Positions 1-8,057 are shown, numbered from the stretch's first letter. The stretch is 64,000 nt of DNA from Paracoccus albicereus (GCF_024359525.1 NZ_JAKZEU010000008.1:1-64000), one strand, 5' to 3'. Numbers and translations: made by a program. The notes: generated by a model not told the origin, from the letters alone.

Positions 1-1579
1 CGAGGACCGCCGAGAGCGTCTGCAGAAAGACCGTCTTCCCGTTTGCGCCGGTTCCGTGGAAGAAAAAGAACACCTGCTCGCGTGTCGATCCGGTCAGGCA
101 GTAGCCTGCCATGCGCTGCAGATAGGCTTGCAGGTCCCGATCACCGTCGGTGATCTGATCGAGAAAGTTCATCCAGAGCGGACAGTCGCCGCGGGGGGCT
201 GCGCCGGCGATCTGTGTCACCAACCGGGCCGGACCATGGGCCTGAAGTTCGCCAGTCTCGAGATCGACGAGGCCGGCGGTGGTATTGAGAGCCATCGGAA
301 TGGCGTCCCAGGCATCGACCGATGAGGAGATCGCGGGATCGGCTGCGGCGAGCCGCAGGGTTGCCGAGACGGTCCTGTCGCTGGCGATGCGGCGAGCCAT
401 GGCTGGGGAGTCGGTATCCTTGGCCACTGACCGGCAGACCTGGCGCATGAGCTCGCGCGTGATGTCGCGATCGTCGCGGCGCCAGTGGGTCCCGGTCCAA
501 CTCATCCATCCGCCCAGAGCGCTGCAATGACGCGCTTCTCCGGCATGCCGATCGACAAAACTTGCAGCGATCGCGTCCTCTCTGAAGGAGGGCGCGTCCC
601 GCGCTGCGTCGTCCGGCTTTCGCGTGGGCATCGGCCCATTCTCGCGAATGTCCTTTTGCAGAAGCGCTGTGAACTCACGCTCCAGGCCGGCATCGTCCCA
701 CGGTGGCATGATCAGCGCCGCGTTGTGCTCGATTACGGCCCTCCGGGCGTCATCGAGGCTGACGTGGCCAAGGCGCGCCTGGCGGATCCAGTGACCGATG
801 ACGCGCGACAGCGCTTCGAACCGGGTCAAGTCGTCGAGGCCCCCAGCCAGGACCTTGCGGCTCATGAGCCCCGAGACGGCGGGCTTGCGCTGTCGCGGCT
901 TCACCTCCGGAATGCCAGACAGCGGCGGCATTGCCGCGGCCCGCGCGAGGAGTTCATCAAGTGGGTAGCACCCATGGCCGCGTGCGAGCAAGCGGACCGC
1001 CGTGAGCTTTCCATTCTTGCCGTGGATGCTGCCCGGAACGCGGATCGGCTGGTGCAGGCTGCCGAACGACGCGTCGCCGCCCACCTTCAAGGCCACCATC
1101 TCGCGCAGCGACCGGATCCGCTCGAGATCATCGCCGCGCGCCGGCTCATGCAACCGCCAGTACAGGTGCAGCTTCGCCTCCCCAACGTCGGTCCGTCCGC
1201 CGGAAGCGACCTCGAGGCTCGGCTCGCCCAAGTGCCGACAGAGATAATCGCGGGCGAGCGATATGTCTCCGCTGTCGAGATCAACGAGCAGAACCTGCGT
1301 CGCGATGATGTCCCTGGCGCGCGCCGAGCCGGGCCTGCTGACGATGCCGGGAACGGCATAGATGCCGCGGACCGCTCTTGCCGCATGCTTGGCGATATCC
1401 GGCAACGCAGACGTCAGCTGTGTCACTTCGACAAATTTCGACTGCGGCTTCTGATCCGGGGTTCCGGTCTCCGCCAGCATGCGGATCGGAACGATCCCGG
1501 CCAGACCATCAAACACCACCTCCGTGAAGGCGGTCATCGCGCCGTGATCGATCTCGGATCGGAGGGCTTCCAGGGTCAT
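1..1579 (-). CDS. P4-family phage/plasmid primase-helicase, 3' part beyond window edge
   Basis: The minus strand is open from an ATG at 1579 to the window edge, giving at least 526 residues. The N-terminal half reads like a primase/polymerase region ('VLLVDLDSGD', 'KLHLYWRLHEP'). It is followed by a D5_N-like segment ('LNTTAGLVDLETGEL') and, at about residues 509-516, a Walker A motif GTGANGKT of an SF3 helicase. Proteins with this layout start replication of P4-like satellites, prophages and integrative elements. The start codon overlaps the stop of the AlpA-like gene (ATGA), so the two are translationally coupled. The SF3 Walker B and C-terminal domains must lie outside the window. Family assignment is firm; whether the protein is intact cannot be seen. 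Confidence 0.85.
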   Translation of the reverse strand, partial: MTLEALRSEIDHGAMTAFTEVVFDGLAGIVPIRMLAETGTPDQKPQSKFVEVTQLTSALPDIAKHAARAVRGIYAVPGIVSRPGSARARDIIATQVLLVDLDSGDISLARDYLCRHLGEPSLEVASGGRTDVGEAKLHLYWRLHEPARGDDLERIRSLREMVALKVGGDASFGSLHQPIRVPGSIHGKNGKLTAVRLLARGHGCYPLDELLARAAAMPPLSGIPEVKPRQRKPAVSGLMSRKVLAGGLDDLTRFEALSRVIGHWIRQARLGHVSLDDARRAVIEHNAALIMPPWDDAGLEREFTALLQKDIRENGPMPTRKPDDAARDAPSFREDAIAASFVDRHAGEARHCSALGGWMSWTGTHWRRDDRDITRELMRQVCRSVAKDTDSPAMARRIASDRTVSATLRLAAADPAISSSVDAWDAIPMALNTTAGLVDLETGELQAHGPARLVTQIAGAAPRGDCPLWMNFLDQITDGDRDLQAYLQRMAGYCLTGSTREQVFFFFHGTGANGKTVFLQTLSAVL

Positions 1580-1794
1580 GCCGTCGCCTCGGTCACGCGA
1601 CAGTCTTCCTCGAAGGCGAGAATATCCTCGAGACGGTAGCGGACACGGTCGCCGATCCGCAGCCAGGCGGGGCCGGTCCCCGCCGCCCGACGTCGCTGAA
1701 GGCTGCGCACGGATACGTGCCAACGGGCCGCGAGGGCGCGTTCGGTCAGGATGGGCTCAAGTTTATCGTTCGGCTTAGCGGCAGGGATCGCCAT
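1576..1794 (-). CDS. AlpA/excisionase-like helix-turn-helix protein
   Basis: 72 residues. The segment 'LTERALAARWHVSVRSLQRRRAAGTGPAWLRIGDRVRYRLEDILAFEE' region (residues about 18-63) is the short winged HTH of the MerR-like excisionase/AlpA family, which binds DNA to control excision or integrase expression in P4-like elements. A strong ribosome binding site AAGGAGG sits 7 nt upstream of the ATG. It is the first gene of a two-gene operon with the primase, overlapping it by 4 nt. About 200 bp of non-coding sequence separates it from the QueC-like gene upstream, so it probably has its own promoter there. Confidence 0.75.
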   Translation of the reverse strand: MAIPAAKPNDKLEPILTERALAARWHVSVRSLQRRRAAGTGPAWLRIGDRVRYRLEDILAFEEDCRVTEATA

Positions 1795-1996
1795 CGCGGG
1801 CCTCCTTGGTCATGCCCAAGAATGGCCCGGAAACGGCTCCTGTTCACGCCCGGGAGGCTGACACGGAGCCACCGACTCATCACAAATGGTCGGCTGATTT
1901 TGTAGTAATAACAAGCCGTCAAGGCCGCGTAGATGACAGAAGACGGCTATTCCCTGACAGCATCAGGCCAATGACGATTCGCCTAGGGTAAAGAGG

Positions 1997-3877
1997 TCAG
2001 GTCGCGTCCCGTTTGAGAACCCGGATATCCGGATCGATGCGATAGCCACGTCGCCCCTCGCTCTCGATCAAGAGGGGCCGAGCCGGCGGCCTGTCGAACA
2101 GCTGCTGATGGAACTGCGCAAGTTCCTTTCGACACCGGCGAACGTGCTGAGCGACGACCTCTTTGCTGACACTCGCTCGCGTTGCAAGTGTGCCGGTCGG
2201 CACGTAGCGGTGCTCCTCGCGGGAAAGCCCGCGATGACGATCCTCGTCAAATTCCGGCTTGATCATACAGGCAGTACGCGCCGCCGCACCTTCAATACGG
2301 CCGAGACCCCGGACACTGATCAGGAAGCGATCGTCTTCCTCCGAGAAGAAGACCTCAAGCGGGCGGTCCTCGTGAAGAATTAGATCCGGCGCATCGGACG
2401 AATTCTCCATAGGCTGCTGAGGAGCAGGCGCGGTCGCGCGCGGGTCGGGAGCAAGCGCCGTCGCCGCTGGGTCCTCTCCCGCGACCATAAGCCGGATCAG
2501 CGCCCCGTCCGGAAGTTCCTGGCGGGCAAGGTGTTCGGCATTGTCGCGGATGGCTTGTGCCAGCGCATCCCTGACCAGCCTGCCGTGGCGGCGCTGGAGC
2601 TCGAGGATGCGGCGCAAGACCTGCGTCCGACCCTGATCGGGATATCCGCTCGCGATCCGCGTCAGTTCCTGACCGAACGTGCTGAGGAACATGCGATCGT
2701 CGATCGCGGCCAGTCGAACGGCATGGCGGGTCCAGTCGAGCGCCAGGGTCCGCGACCGATCCTTTTCGCGCGACCCGGTCAGTACATCGGTGCCATACAT
2801 GTCGGCGGGATCCTCGTCCGCAAGGCCTGCGGCGAGCATCGCGAAGCGACGATCGAGGCATTGCGAACAGGCGCCGCAATGCGTGTGCAAGGTGTTCTGC
2901 TCGCGGATACTGGTGCAACTCACCGCCTCTCTGATCTGATCGGCGGCGCCATGGTCGGCGATCCGACGCACAACATCGGTCTTGGTCATCCATTCATATG
3001 GGTTCCGGATGGCCGCACCAGCCCCTTCACCGACCAGCATCATGAGATGCTCGAGCTTTCTCAAGGCAAGGGGATGCGTCGTCCGCGTCGCCATGGTGCC
3101 AACCACATGGGGCGAAATCGGGAGGTTATGTCCGATGATCCCGTTCTCGAAGAAACTCTGCCGATCGGCTCCGAACATGCGTGCGACGACCTGACCCAGC
3201 GCCGCGAAGAGAAAGGAGCGTGATCTCTGTGTTGCATCCCGCGCCTCCGTGCCAACCCGCTGTGCCATCACGTGGATCTGCAGCACGCGTCCGGGAAAGC
3301 GATGCTTGAGATACCGGCCGAGGTGTCCCTGACGTGTCGCAGCCTTTTGCGACGAGCGATGTGTGACCAGGACAATGCGGGCGTTCGACGTCGAGAGCGT
3401 CTCAAGCGCGCCGGCGAAGGAGTCGAGCCCGCCCGAGAACAGGATGACCTCGTCCGCCGCGAAGGCATCGCCCTCCGGCTCGAAGGGGAGGAAGGGCTCC
3501 TCCTGGTCAACGGTATCCTGCGCGTGGAACCGAAAACTGACGATGTCGCCTGTGAGAAACGTGATGGCGTCGGTCAGCGCAGCCGCCACCTCCGGGCGGT
3601 TCCAGAAGCCGGGATTACGGACCGGCAGATCGAAGTGGAACTGCCGATGCCAATCCTCTCCCATGTGCGGACGGGTAGGACCCCCTCGCTGCACCTCGCT
3701 ATCGGCTGCGAAGACATAGGCCGCGATGTCGAGCAGATCTTGCAGTCGTGGTTCGATGGGCCGGACAAGCGCCGCCGAAATGCGGTCGGCGCGTAGCCGA
3801 AACGTCGGGGCGGTCCCGTTCAGCCGGATGCGAAGCGGTCCGCGTGCGCGATCAGTTCCCACGACCCCCTCAGGCAT
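1997..3877 (-). CDS. QueC/QatC-like PP-loop protein with C-terminal winged-helix-like extension
   Basis: About 626 residues. Residues 40-70 carry a conserved 'LLDIAAYVFAADSEVQRGG' segment that I associate with QatC-type defence proteins. A PP-loop ATPase motif SGGLDS lies at about 148-153. A CX12CX2CX2C zinc motif at about 321-340 ends in 'HCGACSQCLDRR', as in QueC, the 7-cyano-7-deazaguanine synthase. Residues about 420-626 are extra relative to QueC and end in a winged-helix-like segment ('LATRASVSKEVVAQHVRRCR', then 'GRRGYRIDPDIRVL'). Two in-frame ATGs exist at 3883 and 3877. AAGAGGG touches the first and is 6 nt from the second, so 3877 is preferred. It overlaps the upstream 260-residue gene by a few bases. 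No other queuosine gene is near, so a housekeeping role is unlikely. A defence role is inference from family and island context. Confidence 0.75.
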   Translation of the reverse strand: MPEGVVGTDRARGPLRIRLNGTAPTFRLRADRISAALVRPIEPRLQDLLDIAAYVFAADSEVQRGGPTRPHMGEDWHRQFHFDLPVRNPGFWNRPEVAAALTDAITFLTGDIVSFRFHAQDTVDQEEPFLPFEPEGDAFAADEVILFSGGLDSFAGALETLSTSNARIVLVTHRSSQKAATRQGHLGRYLKHRFPGRVLQIHVMAQRVGTEARDATQRSRSFLFAALGQVVARMFGADRQSFFENGIIGHNLPISPHVVGTMATRTTHPLALRKLEHLMMLVGEGAGAAIRNPYEWMTKTDVVRRIADHGAADQIREAVSCTSIREQNTLHTHCGACSQCLDRRFAMLAAGLADEDPADMYGTDVLTGSREKDRSRTLALDWTRHAVRLAAIDDRMFLSTFGQELTRIASGYPDQGRTQVLRRILELQRRHGRLVRDALAQAIRDNAEHLARQELPDGALIRLMVAGEDPAATALAPDPRATAPAPQQPMENSSDAPDLILHEDRPLEVFFSEEDDRFLISVRGLGRIEGAAARTACMIKPEFDEDRHRGLSREEHRYVPTGTLATRASVSKEVVAQHVRRCRKELAQFHQQLFDRPPARPLLIESEGRRGYRIDPDIRVLKRDAT

Positions 3878-4652
3878 CGGCATCCCTCTTGCGCCGAAGC
3901 TCCTCGGTGATCTTCTTCATCGCTACGGCGGCGAAGGCCGCAGCCTGCGGCGATTCGATCCGCCCGTCCTCATAAAGACGCTTTCCGTACCACCCCGGAG
4001 CAAACTCCTGGATGATCCGTGTTGCCTCCTGGGTGTAGGTCTGCAGCGCGACGTCAAACGCACTGCGGGCGCCGACATCCGGAAGGCGCCGTCCGGTCCC
4101 GGTCTGCATGGCCAGGGTCCGATCGAGCCAGTACGAGAGCGAGTCCGAGAGCAGTCGCCCGAAGAACGCACGCGAGAGGGCCGCGATTCCGTTCGGACGG
4201 GAAAGCCGTTGTGCCTCGATCTGGACGTCTCGGTCGGTTGCCTCGAACAAGCCCGGCAGCGCCGCACCGATCTGGTCGTTGAGTGTGCCGATGAGCGCGC
4301 GTCCCGCGAGTTCTCCGAAGTCGGTTCGGCGGCTGGCGGCGCGCGCGATGTCATCAAGCCGTTCAGAAGCGCCAGCGCAGATCTCGAACAGGTCGGGCGT
4401 CGAGCCTACGGACAGATCGCAATCCCGCAACGCCAGACCGAAGTCATCGCTTCGGGCCGAGAACGGAATCATGAGCAGGAGCCGGACGGCCTCAACGAAC
4501 ACGGGATCATCTGCGGCGCGGGCGAGATCGCCCTCCGCGGCGATCGCGCTGGCGGCAAAGACTGTCTCGTTTGCAGCTTCGCTACCCAGAAGGTCGACCA
4601 CCTGCCGCCACTTCAGCGAACCGGGCAAAACCTGAAGATGGATATGGCCCAT
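3870..4652 (-). CDS. Unrecognised 260-residue partner of the QueC-like protein
   Basis: 260 residues, mostly predicted helical, with no motif I recognise. It contains no cysteine-rich or nuclease signature and no transmembrane segment. The start is secure: AGGAGG lies 7 nt before the ATG. The protein begins Met-Gly-His, so methionine removal would expose an N-terminal glycine. The C-terminal part holds 'EFAPGWYGKRLYEDGRIES' and a charged end 'EELRRKRDADA'. Its stop overlaps the start of the QueC-like gene, so they form one operon and probably act together. It does not look like the QatB sequences I remember, and QatA and QatD are absent nearby. Function unknown. Confidence 0.7.
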   Translation of the reverse strand: MGHIHLQVLPGSLKWRQVVDLLGSEAANETVFAASAIAAEGDLARAADDPVFVEAVRLLLMIPFSARSDDFGLALRDCDLSVGSTPDLFEICAGASERLDDIARAASRRTDFGELAGRALIGTLNDQIGAALPGLFEATDRDVQIEAQRLSRPNGIAALSRAFFGRLLSDSLSYWLDRTLAMQTGTGRRLPDVGARSAFDVALQTYTQEATRIIQEFAPGWYGKRLYEDGRIESPQAAAFAAVAMKKITEELRRKRDADA

Positions 4653-4722
4653 CCCAGGAACCTCCTCACTGCCGGATAGTCTGCGCGACCGAGGTCGGTC
4701 CCGTCAACCGCCGCCAGCAACC

Positions 4723-4832
4723 GGGACGGATCGGACAGATGGGACAGAAGATTCCATAAGCTGTCTCACGCGCGCGCGTGAGAAACTATCCAAAATTACC
4801 TGTCCTATCTGTCCTATCTGTCCCATCCGTCC
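4723..4832. repeat. Nested inverted-repeat control region, module 1
   Basis: Repeats of the GGACAGAT/GGGACAG type run at 4723-4747. Their inverted counterparts, TGTCCTATC repeated and ending TGTCCCATCCGTCC, run at 4801-4832. Between them, 4765-4782 is a perfect 18 bp palindrome, CTCACGCGCGCGCGTGAG. The module lies 70 bp upstream of the leftward 260-residue gene. Similar modules occur at 7410-7498 and 8672-8768. It could be a replication origin with iterons for the primase or an operator for divergent transcription; sequence alone does not decide. Confidence 0.6.
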
Positions 4833-4843
4833 TTCAATGCCTG

Positions 4844-5091
4844 GGCGCAGTCCGAAAGGCCGAAGAGACCCCCGGCACTAGGTGTCGCGAGTAGCGGCTG
4901 ACCTCGAGACGCAGGGCGTGGGCGATCTCGAGGGCCTAAGCGACGGGGTGGCTCCGGCCGACAGGGATCGCGACGGCAGTGGGACCAGCTCGGGCGAAAG
5001 CCGGGGCTGGCCGTCCTCGGCCTTCTGCTCAAGGGCTCACCAACCGACAGGGACCCTGGTAGAGTTGAGAGACACGCACAGGCGCGAGGCC
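4844..5091. repeat. 250 bp direct repeat, copy 1
   Basis: Starts with GGCGCAGTCCGAAAGGCCGA and ends around GGCGCGAGGCC. It matches 7794-8053 in the same orientation along its whole length, with scattered substitutions and small indels. On the minus strand copy 2 has an open frame ending 'RYLRHRTWCRGTRFGLSDCA', which is broken in copy 1 by a TAG, so copy 1 is the more decayed. The two copies flank the copper cassette that begins with csoR. Confidence 0.8.
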
Positions 5092-5126
5092 AGCGCGGTT
5101 GGAAAATTCGACCGCGCGCAGATTTC

Positions 5127-5399
5127 CTACCCGCGAGCCTTGTCCAGCAGGTCCAGCAGTTCGGTGAACTTCGCCCGTTGATCCGCGCGGTTACCGGACG
5201 CCAGCGCGTCCTCGATGCAATGGGCGGCGTGATCGTCGATCACCAGCTTCTCGACGCCCTTCAGCGCGGCGCGGACAGCCGCGATCTGCGTCAGAATGTC
5301 GACGCAGTAGCGATCTTCCTCGACCATCCGCGCTACGCCTCGAACCTGACCTTCCAAGCGCTTCAGCCGTCTTAATGCGTTTTCGCGGTTCTCATGCAT
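5127..5399 (-). CDS. csoR: CsoR-type copper-sensing repressor
   Basis: 90 residues, the usual length of the CsoR/RcnR/FrmR family. It forms a four-helix DNA-binding disc that releases DNA when Cu(I) binds. Cys32, His57 and Cys61 have the same spacing as the C-H-C copper ligands of CsoR. The segment 'RRLKRLEGQVRGVARMVEED' is typical of the first helix. It is divergent from a DUF305 gene, and a G-tract dyad typical of CsoR operators lies at 5477-5493 in the gap. The link to copper is strong from residues and neighbours, although FrmR/RcnR members look similar. Confidence 0.88.
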   Translation of the reverse strand: MHENRENALRRLKRLEGQVRGVARMVEEDRYCVDILTQIAAVRAALKGVEKLVIDDHAAHCIEDALASGNRADQRAKFTELLDLLDKARG

Positions 5400-5470
5400 G
5401 CTGCATCATAAGGAGATTGGGTGGTCGGTTGTCGAGATGAACGTCGCGATACGTTAATCGATCGCAGCAC

Positions 5471-5498
5471 TTGACGATACCCTAATGGGGTATATTTT
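5471..5498 (+). promoter_or_regulatory. CsoR-type operator overlapping a promoter
   Basis: A -35-like TTGACG (5471-5476) and a -10-like TATTTT (5493-5498) are spaced by 16 bp. Between and overlapping them is the dyad ATACCCTAATGGGGTAT (5477-5493), matching the TACCC/GGGTA style of CsoR operators. Repressor bound here would block the promoter of the rightward DUF305 gene. The predicted transcription start falls at or just before the ATG at 5506, so the message may be nearly leaderless. Confidence 0.65.
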
Positions 5499-5505
5499 TA
5501 GAGCG

Positions 5506-6030
5506 ATGAAGCACGATCCTCAATCCCCCGACCCCACCACTCATGGCTCCTATCGCCGTTTCGCCGCGATGATTGCGACGTCCACCGTCGTGATGTTTGG
5601 GCTGATGTATCTCAACACCTACGCGCTCGATCACGTCTACTTCTCGCAAACGCGGATGTGGATGGCGCTCTACATGGGCGCAGCGATGACCGTCATCATG
5701 CTGGCGTTCATGCTGGGCATGTACGGAAATCGGTATCTCAACCTGTCCATTTTTGCCGGCGCCGCGCTGGCCTTTGCAGGCTCGCTCTATCTGGTGCGCT
5801 CGCAGGACACGGTCGGCGACGTCGCATGGATGAAGGCGATGATACCGCATCACTCCATCGCCATTATGACGTCCGAGCGTGCCAACCTGTCCGACCCACG
5901 CGTGCGCGCGCTGGCCGACGCGATCATTGCGGCGCAAGAGGCGGAGATCGCAGAGATGAAGGAATACATCGCCGACATTCAGGCGAACGGCGACGCCCCC
6001 GCGGGAACCCCCCGCGACGAGAAATACTGA
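5506..6030 (+). CDS. Membrane-anchored DUF305 protein
   Basis: About 174 residues with three hydrophobic segments, then a soluble DUF305 domain containing 'WMKAMIPHHSIAIMTSERA'. The paired histidines and methionines of this family are thought to bind metal, and such genes are common in copper islands. An in-frame start at 5485 would place the operator inside the gene, so the ATG at 5506 is preferred. It is the first gene behind the CsoR-type promoter, followed 15 bp later by the glutaredoxin-MauE gene. It is a close paralogue of the gene at 23252-23737. Confidence 0.8.
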   Translation: MKHDPQSPDPTTHGSYRRFAAMIATSTVVMFGLMYLNTYALDHVYFSQTRMWMALYMGAAMTVIMLAFMLGMYGNRYLNLSIFAGAALAFAGSLYLVRSQDTVGDVAWMKAMIPHHSIAIMTSERANLSDPRVRALADAIIAAQEAEIAEMKEYIADIQANGDAPAGTPRDEKY

Positions 6031-6045
6031 TCCCCCGGAGGCCCC

Positions 6046-6846
6046 ATGCCCAAGGACATCCTTGCTGACACCCGCGACGTCGCTGACGTCACCACCGCCC
6101 CCGCCATTGCCGCGATCGGCAAGACCGCCGTTCTCTATCGCATGGCGCTGCCTGATCACCTGTGCCCCTCGGGCCAGAAGGCAAGCTGGCTGCTGAAGTC
6201 CAAGGGCTATCAGGTGGACGACCGCCTGTTCCGCACCCGCGCGGAAGTGGACGCCTTCAAGGCCGAGCACGGCGTCAAGACCACGCCGCAGGTCTGGATC
6301 GAGGGCGAGCGCGTGGGCGGCTACACCGACCTGCGTCAGCGCCTGACCGACTGGGATCCCGACGCCACGACCTACAAGCCGGTGATCTACCTGTTCGCGG
6401 TCGCTGCCGCGACGGCGCTCGCGCTGTCGATCGGTTTTATTGGCGCGATCACCTGGCAGACGCTGGGCTGGTTCATCTCGATCTCGATGATCCTGCTCGG
6501 GATGCAGAAGCTGCGCGACATCGAGAGCTTCTCGACGATGTTTCTGAACTACGACGTTCTTGCGCGCCGTCATGTGCCCTACGCCTATGTGTACCCCTGG
6601 GTCGAGACCGGCGCGGGCGTTCTGATGACCGGCATGCTGCTGCCATGGCTCGCCGCCCCTGCGGCCCTGGTCATCTCGACGATCGGCGCATGGAGCGTGT
6701 TCAAGGCCGTCTACATCGATAAGCGCGAACTGAAATGCGCCTGTGTGGGCGGCGGCTCGAACGTGCCCTTGGGCTTCGTCAGCCTGACCGAGAACCTCGC
6801 CATGATGGGTATGTCGATCGTGATGCTGGTGATATTGCTGACCTGA
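6046..6846 (+). CDS. Glutaredoxin-MauE/DoxX-like membrane fusion protein
   Basis: 266 residues. Residues about 25-105 form a glutaredoxin-like domain with a CPSG active site at Cys40 (monothiol; the second cysteine is Ser) and 'VKTTPQVWIEGERVGGY', the cis-proline/GSH-binding part. Residues about 115-266 form four membrane helices of the MauE/methylamine-utilisation type, with a Cys-Ala-Cys pair near residue 230 ('LKCACVGGG'). The fusion suggests transfer of electrons or thiols across the inner membrane. Lying between two DUF305 genes behind a CsoR operator, it probably acts in copper handling or periplasmic thiol redox. GGAGG precedes the start. Confidence 0.78.
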   Translation: MPKDILADTRDVADVTTAPAIAAIGKTAVLYRMALPDHLCPSGQKASWLLKSKGYQVDDRLFRTRAEVDAFKAEHGVKTTPQVWIEGERVGGYTDLRQRLTDWDPDATTYKPVIYLFAVAAATALALSIGFIGAITWQTLGWFISISMILLGMQKLRDIESFSTMFLNYDVLARRHVPYAYVYPWVETGAGVLMTGMLLPWLAAPAALVISTIGAWSVFKAVYIDKRELKCACVGGGSNVPLGFVSLTENLAMMGMSIVMLVILLT

Positions 6847-6961
6847 CAGGTCACTCCCGCAGTGCATAATCGTGACCCCCGAGGCTGGGGACCTTCGACG
6901 AGGTAGGCACGCTCGTCGGTTGAACCTAGCCTCATTGATCAACCAGACAGGAAGAGAACCT

Positions 6962-7354
6962 ATGACCGGATTGCGAAACTATGCCTTGCGGGCTACCGGC
7001 ATCGGAGTCGCAATGGCGATTTCCGCCGCGTCCGTTGCCGCCCAAAGCGCGTCCGATCACGGCGCAGGTCACGGCGAGATGGCGAGCCATGACACCGGTT
7101 CGGTCTATTCCGCGGCCATGGACACGATGATGCAGAGCATGGACGCGACTGAATTGACCGGCGATCGCGACGCTGACTTTCTGCTGCTGATGATCCCCCA
7201 CCATCAAAGTGCGATCGACATGGCTCAGGCCTTGTTGGAGGATTCCAATGACGCCGAGGTGGCAGCTCTGGCGCAGGCGGTGATCGACACCCAGCAGGCC
7301 GAGATCAAGGACATGAAGGGCATGCTAGCGCGACTAGGGCATCCTATCGACTAG
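6962..7354 (+). CDS. Secreted DUF305 protein
   Basis: 130 residues. A signal peptide (about residues 1-28, 'VAMAISAASVAAQ') is followed by a His/Met-rich linker and a DUF305 domain with 'LLLMIPHHQSAIDMAQALLE' and a second helix pair 'IDTQQAEIKDMKGML'. It is predicted to be a periplasmic metal-binding protein. The start is chosen because AGGAAGAG precedes it and the signal peptide begins there. It is the last gene of the copper cassette; the second inverted-repeat module begins 55 bp downstream. Confidence 0.8.
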   Translation: MTGLRNYALRATGIGVAMAISAASVAAQSASDHGAGHGEMASHDTGSVYSAAMDTMMQSMDATELTGDRDADFLLLMIPHHQSAIDMAQALLEDSNDAEVAALAQAVIDTQQAEIKDMKGMLARLGHPID

Positions 7355-7409
7355 CCTTGTCAGTCTGGCGCCTGGCATCGGTGGCGGTCAGACCGTGCAT
7401 CCCGGTCAC

Positions 7410-7498
7410 AGGGACACAAAGGGTCGATTTTCGAATTATTATCCGTATGGGGAGCGAAGAATTGCCATACGCTCGATAGCCTTTTTGTCCCTGCGGCT
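7410..7498. repeat. Nested inverted-repeat control region, module 2
   Basis: CAGGGACACAAAGGG on the left pairs with CTTTTTGTCCCTG on the right. Inside lies a second dyad CGTATGG...CCATACG (7 bp arms). The sequence is plainly related to module 3 (shared 'GAATTGCCATACG' and 'TTTTTGTCCCTGCGGCT') and more distantly to module 1. No gene reads from it now: the copper cassette lies to its left and a repeat to its right. Confidence 0.6.
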
Positions 7499-7624
7499 CG
7501 ATTGGCTGACGCCTCAGCCGAATTCAAACCCCACAGGTCGACCCCAGAGCCGCAAGCGCCAAAACCGTAGCAGCTTGCGCCAGGCTGTGGAGAAGTCACC
7601 GCGGGCCCGATGTCGGTTCCTGTC

Positions 7625-7680
7625 GTCCTGAGGTGGAAAATGACATTCTTACAATGACTTGTGGTCTGAGGCATCATAGG
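7625..7680 (+). promoter_or_regulatory. Decayed copy of the methyltransferase promoter
   Basis: This stretch resembles 8884-8940: both have TGAGG(T/C)GGAAA, then (A/T)CATTCTTACAA, then a GATCTGG/GTCTGAGG region. The -35-like TTACAA is kept at 7649-7654, but the -10 position reads CATCAT instead of TATGAT. No open reading frame follows, so it is probably a relic of a tandem duplication. Confidence 0.4.
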
Positions 7681-7793
7681 AGGGCCGCGGCATCGCCTCT
7701 TTGGTCAGCCCGCGGCCTGGTCCGCGCGGAGGGTTTTCAAGACCGTGGCGCCGGGAACCGGAAGGACAGACCACGGGGCGGGGACATCTGTCA

Positions 7794-8053
7794 GGCGCAG
7801 TCCGAAAGGCCGAAGCGCGTCCCCCGGCACCAGGTCCGGTGTCGCAAGTAGCGGCTGACCTCGAGACGCAGGGCATCAGCGGTCTTGAGGGCCAAAGCGA
7901 CGGGGCGGCTCCGGCCGACAGGGATCGCGACGGCAGCAGGGACCGGCTCTGGCAATCGCCGGGGCTGGTCGTCCTCTGCCTTCTGCTCAAGGGCTCACCA
8001 ACCGACAGGGACCCGGTAAGAGTAGAGAGTCACACGCACGCGCGAGGCGAGGC
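7794..8053. repeat. 250 bp direct repeat, copy 2
   Basis: Second copy of the repeat at 4844-5091, same orientation, about 2.95 kb away. It begins immediately after the stop codon of the leftward 160-residue gene. In copy 1 the csoR stop occupies the equivalent position 35 bp away. A minus-strand frame of about 65 codons is open here but lacks a convincing start, so I do not call a gene. Confidence 0.8.
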
Positions 8054-8057
8054 CGCC

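Noticed and set aside
485-1639. 384-residue plus-strand open frame
   Set aside because: It runs antisense to the primase gene, whose protein shows clear motifs; the plus-strand product has no recognisable domain and is a high-GC shadow.
1997-4652. A complete QatABCD system
   Set aside because: Only a QatC-like gene is present; no ATPase (QatA), no TatD nuclease (QatD), and the partner does not resemble QatB as I know it.
5482-6942. 486-residue minus-strand open frame
   Set aside because: Antisense to the DUF305 and glutaredoxin-MauE genes; low-complexity Arg/His/Gly-rich product typical of a shadow frame.
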